Positions 14,776 through 19,493 of a stretch of DNA of 19,493 nt are shown piece after piece. The DNA comes from a bacterium (GTDB lineage Archaea > Thermoproteota > Nitrososphaeria > Nitrososphaerales > Nitrososphaeraceae). The stretch is from NCBI GenBank assembly GCA_014381105.1, contig JACMIO010000140.1, positions 1 to 19,493 on the forward strand. The letters run 5' to 3'. The stretch's first letter is position 1; every line of letters begins with the position of its first letter. The notes beneath the pieces were generated by a model. That model saw only the letters and a program-made list of their open reading frames with translations, was not told the DNA's origin and ran no database searches. Both the position numbers and the translations under genes were made by a program.

Positions 14776-14818
14776 AATATTAATTAAAAATTCAAATAGA
14801 AATCGAAAAGAATTAAAC
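14776..14818. promoter_or_regulatory. Divergent promoter region for rqcH and the EMC6-like gene
   Basis: TATTAATTA around 14778-14786 lies about 30 bases from the rqcH ATG (14752) on the minus strand. AATTAAAC at 14811-14818 lies about 29 bases before the TTG at 14843 on the plus strand. Both distances fit leaderless archaeal transcription, so the two genes appear to share a 90-base divergent promoter. Confidence 0.5.
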
Positions 14819-14842
14819 CTGCAATTAATGTGAAGATAGCAA

Positions 14843-15136
14843 TTGGATCATCTAGATAAGATATACTATATGAGAGCCTTTTTGGGGAGTATCTGCGGTG
14901 TAATTCTTGGGATAATATTTAGCACCTATCCAAATCCTGGTGTAGTGCCGGGATCTGTTGGCATAATTATTCTGTTAGCACTATTGTTTTATGTTATAAC
15001 GTATGTTGTTGCAAAAAGAATTGGTTCAAGATTAAAAACTGAAGATAGGAAAAAAATTTCTACAAATGGCGTCTTTCCGTTTATCTTTTTGCTGATTATG
15101 TTCACGATTGTTACATACACTGGTCTACGAACTTGA
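14843..15136 (+). CDS. Small three-helix membrane protein, EMC6-like
   Basis: A 97-residue protein read from TTG 14843; ATG 14870 is an alternative nine codons in. It has three membrane segments: about residues 11-27 (RAFLGSICGVILGIIFS), 34-57 (VVPGSVGIIILLALLFYVITYVVA) and 75-93 (NGVFPFIFLLIMFTIVTYT), with a basic cytosolic loop (KRIGSRLKTEDRKK) before the last helix. The size, the Gly-rich first helix and the GVFPFIFLLIMF-type last helix resemble archaeal EMC6 homologues of the membrane-insertase complex, but this is recognition by pattern only. A TATA-like AATTAAAC sits at the leaderless distance from the TTG. It lies 48 bases before cbiT, which has its own TATA-like box. Confidence 0.65.
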   Translation: MDHLDKIYYMRAFLGSICGVILGIIFSTYPNPGVVPGSVGIIILLALLFYVITYVVAKRIGSRLKTEDRKKISTNGVFPFIFLLIMFTIVTYTGLRT

Positions 15137-15152
15137 GACAATGATCTAAAAG

Positions 15153-15160
15153 AATTTAAT
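15153..15160 (+). promoter_or_regulatory. TATA-like element for cbiT
   Basis: AATTTAAT is centred 28 bases upstream of ATG 15185, consistent with a leaderless cbiT transcript separate from the EMC6-like gene. Confidence 0.45.
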
Positions 15161-15184
15161 TTCAGGGCATTTTATCTAGGCATA

Positions 15185-15769
15185 ATGATATGGAACTATA
15201 CCACACCGGGCATACCTGACGAGCTATTCGAACGTTCTGAGAATGTTCCAATAACCAAGGAGGACATTCGGTCAATTGTCCTAAGTAAACTGCGTCTAAG
15301 AAAAAAATATTCAGTTATCGACGTAGGATGTGGAAGCGGCAGCATTACAGTAGAGATCTGTTTGCAGGTAAATTCTAAAAATGTTTTCGCAATCGATTCG
15401 GACAGGAATGCCATAGAACTAACAAAAAAAAATCTAGATAAATTTGGTGTTTCGGCAAATCTCCTATACTCCAAAGCTGAAGAAGTCCTACCATCACTTC
15501 CAGCAGCTGATGCAATTATTGTTGGCGGAACGAAGGGAAAGACTGAAAAAATAATAGAACTTTGTATTTCTAAATTAAAGAAGGATGGAAGACTAGTTGT
15601 AGATACCATACTTGTAGAGACAATGTATAAAGCCCTAAAGACAGTCAAAAGGCAAAAGATGCGAGATATTGAAGTTACCCAGGTCATGATAGCCAAAGGG
15701 AAAAGCGTGGCAAGTGGAACGATGCTTGTTTCGAGAAATCCCATACTCATTTTGTCTGCTACAAAATAG
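15185..15769 (+). CDS. cbiT: Cobalt-precorrin-6B C15-methyltransferase (decarboxylating) CbiT
   Basis: CbiT methylates C15 of the corrin ring and removes the acetate side-chain carboxyl at C12, giving cobalt-precorrin-7 in anaerobic cobalamin synthesis. The 194-residue length is typical. The N-terminus GIPDELFERSENVPITKEDI is the CbiT signature. The S-adenosylmethionine site DVGCGSGS is at residues 46-53, with AIDSD at the end of the next strand and AIIVGG further on. Unlike bacterial CobL, it is not fused to the CbiE domain. cbiL and cbiF follow on the same strand after a 120-base spacer with its own TATA-like box, so the three genes form two transcription units. Confidence 0.92.
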   Translation: MIWNYTTPGIPDELFERSENVPITKEDIRSIVLSKLRLRKKYSVIDVGCGSGSITVEICLQVNSKNVFAIDSDRNAIELTKKNLDKFGVSANLLYSKAEEVLPSLPAADAIIVGGTKGKTEKIIELCISKLKKDGRLVVDTILVETMYKALKTVKRQKMRDIEVTQVMIAKGKSVASGTMLVSRNPILILSATK

Positions 15770-15857
15770 TGATTTCAGACTTGAAATTAATCCCCCATGG
15801 ATACATTGCCGATATGTCTAATAGGATTCGCTAATGTGAGGATTCCTTTCTTTTTAC

Positions 15858-15866
15858 TTTAAATTA
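15858..15866 (+). promoter_or_regulatory. TATA-like element for cbiL-cbiF
   Basis: TTTAAATTA is centred about 28 bases before ATG 15890, so the cbiL-cbiF transcript is probably leaderless. No cobalamin riboswitch-like conserved element was noticed in the 120-base spacer. Confidence 0.5.
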
Positions 15867-15889
15867 CACATTTTTTTACAACTCAAATC

Positions 15890-16612
15890 ATGAAGCTCTC
15901 ATGTATAGGTTGCGGACCTGGAGATCCGGATTTACTGACGGTAAAAGCTGTGGACAGAATCAAAAAAGCAGATGCCGTTTTTACCCCAACCTCTAAGGAA
16001 GGTAAGCCCAGTATAGCTCTATCGATAGCAAAAAAATACATAAACGAATCAAACACTACTATTACAAACCTAATCTTTCCAATGACAAAAGATAAAAATT
16101 CATTAAAATTGCAATGGAAGACTAATTCCCAGAAAATAGCAGATGCCGTTCATTCTGGAAAAAATTGTGTCTACCTAACAGTAGGAGATCCATCTCTGTA
16201 CAGCACATGGAATTATATGCACAGAGAATTGAGGGAAAATCATAGTGACATAGACATTGAGATCATTCCGGGTATTCCATCTTTCTTTGCTTTCGCTGCT
16301 CAAGCGAAAATGAGTCTAGTAGAAGGTGATCAAACTCTTGGTATCGTTCCTGCATGCTATGATTTGAATAAGATTAGGCACACTGTAGAATCTTGTGATT
16401 CCATAATATTTCTCAAAGACGGACGATATTTTGATAGCGTAATTGAAATCTTATCTGAAACAGGGTTTGGCGATGATTCATTGATTACAATTGCCCAGGA
16501 TGTATCTGTAGAAGAAGAGATTTTGGAAACAAAGAAGTTGAAAGATTTGCGAAACACAAAAAATCCAGCTGGAAAATACTTTTCTATAATGGTGGCTAGA
16601 AAAAATGATTGA
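15890..16612 (+). CDS. cbiL: Cobalt-precorrin-2 C20-methyltransferase CbiL
   Basis: CbiL adds the C20 methyl group to (cobalt-)precorrin-2, the first committed step from sirohydrochlorin to cobalamin. The 240-residue protein is of normal size for the class III corrin methyltransferases. It begins MKLSCIGCGPGDPDLLTVKA, with the glycine-rich loop at residues 7-13; the second loop VGDPSLYST lies at 98-106, and IEIIPGIPSFFAFAA follows around 123-137. The FTPTSKEGKPS segment after strand 2 is typical of the C20 enzymes (CobI/CbiL), separating it from the C11 and C17 enzymes. It overlaps cbiF by 8 bases, so the two are translated from one mRNA. Confidence 0.93.
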   Translation: MKLSCIGCGPGDPDLLTVKAVDRIKKADAVFTPTSKEGKPSIALSIAKKYINESNTTITNLIFPMTKDKNSLKLQWKTNSQKIADAVHSGKNCVYLTVGDPSLYSTWNYMHRELRENHSDIDIEIIPGIPSFFAFAAQAKMSLVEGDQTLGIVPACYDLNKIRHTVESCDSIIFLKDGRYFDSVIEILSETGFGDDSLITIAQDVSVEEEILETKKLKDLRNTKNPAGKYFSIMVARKND

Positions 16613-17387
16613 ACCTAACACTGTTTACTTTGTTGGTTCAGGTCCAGGTGATCCAGAGCTTATAACCTTAAAGGCAAAAAAGTTACTGGAAAGTGCAGAT
16701 GTCGTCGTTTATTCAGGATCGTTACTCAATCCAAAACTACTTGAATACGCCAAAGAGGGCGCAACTCTTCATGATGCTGCTCTTTTGGACAGAATAAAGA
16801 TTTATGAAATATTAAGAGATTCGACGAAGCAAGGAAAGCTTGCTATTCGTTTTCATGACGGAGATCCATCGTTATTTAGCACAATCAGGGAGCAAATTGA
16901 TAAACTAAACTTAGATGGAATAAGCTGTAAGGTCATCCCTGGCATAACTGCAATTTTAGGAGCCGCTTCATCGCTGAATTTAGAGTTAACCCTTCCCGGA
17001 ATTACTCAAACACTAATTATCACAAGGGCAGAACTTAGAACTCCTGTACCGGAAGGGGAAAAAATTTCTAACCTAGCGACACATGGTGCGACCATGGCTT
17101 TCTATCTTAGTGTTCATCTAATAAGAAACATAGTAGAAGAATTGCTTAAGGCGGGTTCCTATCAAACCACTACTCCTGCGGCCGTTGTATACAGAGCCAC
17201 CTGGGAAGATGAAAAAATAATAATTGGAACTCTTGGTAATATTGTAGAAAAAGTAAGGGAAGCCAAAATAACCAAAACCGCAATCATTATTGTTGGAAAT
17301 GTTATTAATCCAAGCAGCTATGAATTTTCAAAAGTCTATGATAAGCAGTTTACACATGGATATAGGATAGCGGACAAATCAAAATAG
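16605..17387 (+). CDS. cbiF: Cobalt-precorrin-4 C11-methyltransferase CbiF
   Basis: CbiF (CobM in the aerobic pathway) methylates C11 of cobalt-precorrin-4. The 260-residue protein shows the class III methyltransferase pattern: VGSGPGDPELITLKA at residues 10-24, YSGSLLNP at 36-43 (the YxGSL phrase is characteristic of C11 enzymes), HDGDPSLFST at 84-93 and VIPGITA around 110-116. Its ATG lies within the end of cbiL (ATGATTGA junction, 8-base overlap), with a GGTGG stretch some 10 bases upstream as a possible weak ribosome-binding site. No cbiG, cbiH or cbiE follows; the next gene is on the other strand, so the rest of the pathway must be encoded elsewhere. Confidence 0.94.
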   Translation: MIEPNTVYFVGSGPGDPELITLKAKKLLESADVVVYSGSLLNPKLLEYAKEGATLHDAALLDRIKIYEILRDSTKQGKLAIRFHDGDPSLFSTIREQIDKLNLDGISCKVIPGITAILGAASSLNLELTLPGITQTLIITRAELRTPVPEGEKISNLATHGATMAFYLSVHLIRNIVEELLKAGSYQTTTPAAVVYRATWEDEKIIIGTLGNIVEKVREAKITKTAIIIVGNVINPSSYEFSKVYDKQFTHGYRIADKSK

Positions 17388-17440
17388 TATTTTAGAAGGT
17401 AACGATACAACCTTATTTCATTTAATATAATGTTGTTTGA

Positions 17441-17626
17441 TTAGAAAATTTCTTCATCCTTCCGCATCCCACCTAGTCCAGATTTGACTTTTGACGCGCA
17501 TTCTATGCAAATATCTTCGGAAAAAGGAAAACTTTTCGAGCAGTCTTTACATACCGGTTTTCCACAATTAGGACATTCCTTTGTAGAAGTCTGCGAATTA
17601 CACAGGGAACAAATACTATTTTTCAT
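17441..17626 (-). CDS. Mini-protein with four CxxC pairs (zinc-binding)
   Basis: A 61-residue protein read from ATG 17626. Eight cysteines form four CxxC pairs (CSLC, CPNC, CKDC, CIEC), suggesting two zinc sites in a cross-brace or double zinc-ribbon fold resembling B-box or FYVE-like fingers. The acidic/basic tail GLGGMRKDEEIF is short. A longer reading from 17686 is unlikely, because a TATA-like stretch (TATATTTTTA in the minus direction, 17651-17660) lies about 29 bases upstream of 17626 and would fall inside that extension. The role could be protein or nucleic-acid binding; nothing more can be said. It is convergent with cbiF. Confidence 0.75.
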   Translation of the reverse strand: MKNSICSLCNSQTSTKECPNCGKPVCKDCSKSFPFSEDICIECASKVKSGLGGMRKDEEIF

Positions 17627-17769
17627 AAATATAATTAGACCTTTGAAGGCTAAAAATATATCGCATAGTCTTAACTTTCTAATCAACTAAATACTCGAGA
17701 AATAAGATGTTTATAATAGTGACAGAGACGATATTGCTTAATTTTGATACAGCGTACTTTATTATTTAT

Positions 17770-18072
17770 TCATGACAGTGGAATTCTTGAGATTTCCTTT
17801 TGACTGATGTTTGACCAAGCTCCCATAACATTGTTTTTAGCTTCTGCCTGATTTATTCCGGTTATTTCACTGAGAATAATTTCCGTAGCATGCATTGGAG
17901 GCCAAGCCATTGCAACATATTCGCCAACATTTCCAGTTTTTTGCAATGAAGCTGGAACTATCTTATCTTCTGCAAATCCTAATGAACTAAGTTTATGCTT
18001 TATGGAGTCTATCAGATCTCGTTGTCCGTGTACAATTAAATGAACAGCTTTATCATAATCAATAGTCGACAT
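17770..18072 (-). CDS. Conserved-looking hypothetical protein (100 aa)
   Basis: A 100-residue soluble protein from ATG 18072 with alternating strand- and helix-like stretches: AVHLIVHGQRDLIDSIKHKL, then DKIVPASLQKTGNVGEYVAM, then PPMHATEIILSEITGINQAE. There is no membrane segment and no cysteine. The amphipathic pattern and Gly/Pro placement look like a real alpha/beta domain, but I do not recognise the family. CTTTATAGG on the minus strand near 18102-18110 may be the TATA box, about 33 bases upstream. It lies between the CxxC mini-protein and another hypothetical gene, all on the minus strand, with spacers that suggest separate promoters. Confidence 0.65.
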   Translation of the reverse strand: MSTIDYDKAVHLIVHGQRDLIDSIKHKLSSLGFAEDKIVPASLQKTGNVGEYVAMAWPPMHATEIILSEITGINQAEAKNNVMGAWSNISQKEISRIPLS

Positions 18073-18117
18073 TTTCCCATCAGTTTTTCGATCAGTCAGT
18101 CCTATAAAGATAATTAT

Positions 18118-18402
18118 CTAATAATACTGTTGATCATCCGCAGATGTCACATTTTGATTGCATATGACTATTGTCCTCCCTGGAGACATTACAGAAAGAA
18201 TTTCTTCATTCATATCTGGAAATACAATCTTTCCTTTTGTAAAAAAGGACGAATTATTATCAACTCTTATACTTGTATGGAGGGGATAATGTTGTTCTAG
18301 AAAAGCCTGAAAGAGTTCTTGAAATTGCCAACAAAACTGTTGAGACTTTGGAGTTGAGCATAGAAAAGAATCGTAATGGTCCAAAATCACTTTTTGACTC
18401 AC
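18118..18402 (-). CDS. Hypothetical protein (94 aa), GTG start overlapping upstream small ORF
   Basis: A 94-residue soluble protein from GTG 18402, beginning MSQKVILDHYDSFLCSTPKS. It is rich in Gln and aromatic residues (QQFCWQFQELFQAFLEQHYP), with a later segment FTKGKIVFPDMNEEILSVMS. No family is recognised. Its GTG overlaps the TGA of a 48-codon ORF upstream by four bases (GTGA), the classic arrangement for translational coupling. The two frames could also be one protein of about 140 residues split by a frameshift, which homologues would settle. There is no TATA box at the right distance from this GTG, which also points to co-transcription with the upstream ORF. Confidence 0.5.
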   Translation of the reverse strand: MSQKVILDHYDSFLCSTPKSQQFCWQFQELFQAFLEQHYPLHTSIRVDNNSSFFTKGKIVFPDMNEEILSVMSPGRTIVICNQNVTSADDQQYY

Positions 18403-18545
18403 AATATTCCCGAAATAATTACATGATGAACTTCAACTTGATCATCCCATAATTCCATTATACGTAGGGGCAAGAGAGAATCTCGGTAGAGACTAGAATA
18501 ATTACTTTTGTATAGGTTATCTCCTGTTCTAACTGCAATATTCAA
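18399..18545 (-). CDS. 48-residue small ORF coupled to the 94-aa gene
   Basis: A frame from TTG 18545 to TGA 18399 encodes 48 residues, starting MNIAVRTGDNLYKSNYSSLY and ending VEVHHVIISGIL. An ATG exists at codon 30. The stop overlaps the GTG of the next gene by four bases. AAAATTAAT on the minus strand (18571-18579) lies about 30 bases before the TTG and could be a TATA box. The phrase LWDDQVEVHHVIISG is convincingly protein-like. Either it is a small gene in an operon with the 94-residue protein or it is the N-terminal part of a single split gene. No family is recognised. Confidence 0.45.
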   Translation of the reverse strand: MNIAVRTGDNLYKSNYSSLYRDSLLPLRIMELWDDQVEVHHVIISGIL

Positions 18546-18649
18546 CTCAAATACAGTTCTTTATGACAAGATTAATTTTAAAAAACATGTGGATTACTAA
18601 TGTGGTCTTGTCTTTTTTTGTCCAAGTTAAGTGTTACCAAAGTTACCAA

Positions 18650-18997
18650 TTATGGAAATGGTAACTCAAATGGTATTATCGAAGATATAGTCTTTTTAGG
18701 TGGTAATATAGATGATATAGTGTTTTTAGGATTAATATCTTCGTCAGCCTCAACGTCTTGCTGATTAGTGGTTAGGGGCAAAAAAGAAAATATCCTTATT
18801 TCATTTCTAAAACAAGAATCAAAAATGCCACAATATTTAAAGTAAGGAGCTCCAATGTCCTTTTCATTGTCCATCCAATATGGAGAGTAAACTGTTATCC
18901 CAGATGCATAGGAAGGCTGGGCTGAAATAAACACAGTAATGCTCATAGCGATGATGGAAGAAACGACCAGTGAATGATATTTTTTACCCTTGTTCAA
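18650..18997 (-). CDS. Secreted small protein with a tandem 10-residue repeat
   Basis: A 115-residue protein read from TTG 18997. The N-terminus is a signal peptide: basic NKGKKYH, then SLVVSSIIAMSITVFISA, with a cut likely after SYA in PSYASG. The mature part has no further membrane helix, contains two cysteines (YCGIFDSC) that could form a disulphide, and ends with two copies of PK(N/K)TISSI(L/I)P followed by FELPFP. The family is unrecognised. Start evidence is a TATA-like CTAAATATAC at 19021-19030 on the minus strand, about 28 bases upstream of the TTG, implying a leaderless transcript. The protein is probably exported or surface-exposed. Confidence 0.6.
   Translation of the reverse strand: MNKGKKYHSLVVSSIIAMSITVFISAQPSYASGITVYSPYWMDNEKDIGAPYFKYCGIFDSCFRNEIRIFSFLPLTTNQQDVEADEDINPKNTISSILPPKKTISSIIPFELPFP
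18671..18730. repeat. Two-copy 30-bp tandem repeat in the secreted protein gene
   Basis: The units 18671-18700 and 18701-18730 match at 26 of 30 positions (differences at unit positions 6, 10, 13 and 22). The unit length is a multiple of three and yields a 10-residue repeat, PK(N/K)TISSI(L/I)P, so the duplication is in frame. Confidence 0.75.
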
Positions 18998-19020
18998 TCC
19001 AATATGAGATTTAATACTTA

Positions 19021-19030
19021 GTATATTTAG
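19021..19030 (-). promoter_or_regulatory. TATA-like element for the secreted protein gene
   Basis: Read on the minus strand the site is CTAAATATAC, centred about 28 bases upstream of TTG 18997. It supports TTG as the start. Confidence 0.45.
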
Positions 19031-19304
19031 AATGCTTTAACAAATTTAATAAGATAATTGAATAATCGAATGCAAGAATCTAATTCCTAAAGAGATAATA
19101 TACAAAGATACGTTTAGTATTTGCTAGAAAAAATCATAGAATTTTTTTCTGATATAATGACTGAGATTATTTTATTGCTTGTTAGTTTCTGTTCACAAAA
19201 ATATTTCCGAAATATTTTAGATATGATTATCATGGTAAAAATAGAAAAATCAAAAATATCAGTACTGCACGAAAGATTATTTGAAACTACTATGTATGAT
19301 CATG

Positions 19305-19311
19305 TTATATT
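19305..19311 (+). promoter_or_regulatory. TATA-like element for the cupin-like gene
   Basis: TTATATT is centred 28 bases before ATG 19336, consistent with a leaderless transcript. Confidence 0.45.
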
Positions 19312-19335
19312 CTACTCCTAATATTAGAGATGTAA

Positions 19336-19493
19336 ATGAATGAAAAGATAATTGATTTAAGAGGCCTTATCTCTAAAATGAATTTGGATGGTTCTGGCTT
19401 TCTTAGTTTCTTCGAACTTGAGCATTTGCAGGTTGGTATCCTGAGATTAAAACCAGGTGAAAAGGACACGCAAGACCCACACTCGTCAGATGA
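19336..19493 (+). CDS. Cupin-like protein, N-terminal part (3' end outside window)
   Basis: The frame from ATG 19336 stays open to the right edge for 52 codons. It begins MNEKIIDLRGLISKMNLDGS and contains LQVGILRLKPGEKDTQDPHS followed by SD. The pattern G--RL-PGEKD-Q-PH---(D/E) is the first cupin motif, in which His and a following Glu bind a metal in many members. The rest of the barrel is outside the window, so neither the full fold nor a substrate can be judged. It is preceded by a TATA-like box at the leaderless distance. A second out-of-frame ATG (19330) is followed at once by TAA and is not a start. Confidence 0.75.
   Translation, partial: MNEKIIDLRGLISKMNLDGSGFLSFFELEHLQVGILRLKPGEKDTQDPHSSD

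Larger units (their letters stand above)
18998..19335 (+). other. AT-rich intergenic region before the cupin-like gene
   Basis: It contains the TATA-like boxes of the two flanking genes. One plus-strand frame, 19121-19321 (66 codons from TTG, beginning MLEKIIEFFSDIMTEIILLL), is present. It is rich in Ile, Phe and Met, has no recognisable motif, and covers the promoter of the following gene, so I do not call it a gene. Nothing else was recognised. Confidence 0.45.

Noticed and set aside
15196..15750. 184-codon open frame antisense to cbiT
   Set aside because: It lies entirely within cbiT, whose product has clear family motifs; the antisense translation has no recognisable domain and is rich in Ser/Thr/Phe, as expected for a shadow frame.
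15770..15889. Cobalamin riboswitch before cbiL
   Set aside because: The spacer is too short and AT-rich, with no conserved B12-box-like element seen; archaea generally lack this riboswitch.
18040..18300. 86-codon plus-strand frame
   Set aside because: Overlaps two better-supported minus-strand genes and is rich in Ile, Tyr, Ser and Asn without a domain.
19121..19321. 66-codon plus-strand frame
   Set aside because: Composition of AT-rich chance sequence, no motif, and it covers the TATA-like box of the cupin-like gene. Kept only as a note in the intergenic entry.

Overview
The window looks like a chromosomal segment of an ammonia-oxidising archaeon (Thaumarchaeota/Nitrososphaeria). The AT-rich sequence would suit a Nitrosocosmicus-like member of the Nitrososphaerales, but that is inference without a database search. 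The archaeal evidence is the A/V-type ATP synthase genes, an archaeal-type aspartate carbamoyltransferase regulatory chain, an archaeal NFACT (RqcH/Rqc2) protein, archaeal cobalamin genes and no bacterial-type promoters. Instead, AT-rich TATA-like boxes lie roughly 25-31 bases upstream of many start codons, which fits leaderless transcription. Several starts are TTG or GTG. Two conserved genes (pyrI and atpB) have no ATG, GTG or TTG at the right place and appear to start at CTG.

Layout. 1-168: C-terminal end of an unrecognised protein. 384-1220: a short-chain dehydrogenase. 1387-1845: pyrI without pyrB. 1864-3087: three small two-helix membrane proteins, two of them diverged paralogues in tandem. 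3386-4438: atpC (+), convergent with the main ATP synthase cluster on the minus strand. That cluster reads atpE-atpA-atpB-atpD-(48-aa ORF)-atpK-(startless open frame)-atpI from 12035 down to 4543. Upstream of it on the same strand are a CBS-pair protein with a C-terminal zinc ribbon and an NFACT protein. From 14843 the plus strand carries a three-helix EMC6-like membrane protein and the cobalamin methyltransferases cbiT, cbiL and cbiF. 17441-18997 holds minus-strand small proteins: a mini-protein with four CxxC pairs, two unknowns, a 48-aa ORF overlapping one of them by four bases, and a secreted protein. The right edge cuts a cupin-like gene.

How the genes work together. The Atp proteins make the membrane rotary ATPase: A3B3 catalytic head, E peripheral stalk, D and C central stalk and coupling, K proton-carrying ring, I stator channel. 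No recognisable F or G/H subunit gene is in the window. CbiL, CbiF and CbiT methylate C20, C11 and C15 of the corrin ring; the remaining cobalamin genes must lie elsewhere. RqcH belongs to ribosome-associated quality control and PyrI to allosteric control of pyrimidine synthesis.

The points most worth checking are: the shared TCTGTCTAA junction at which pyrI and atpB both seem to start on CTG; the unlisted 48-aa ORF inside the ATPase operon; the repeated TTAGAAAT element and palindrome in front of atpK; and the hairpin plus startless frame between atpK and atpI. No mobile element, CRISPR array, rRNA or tRNA was seen.
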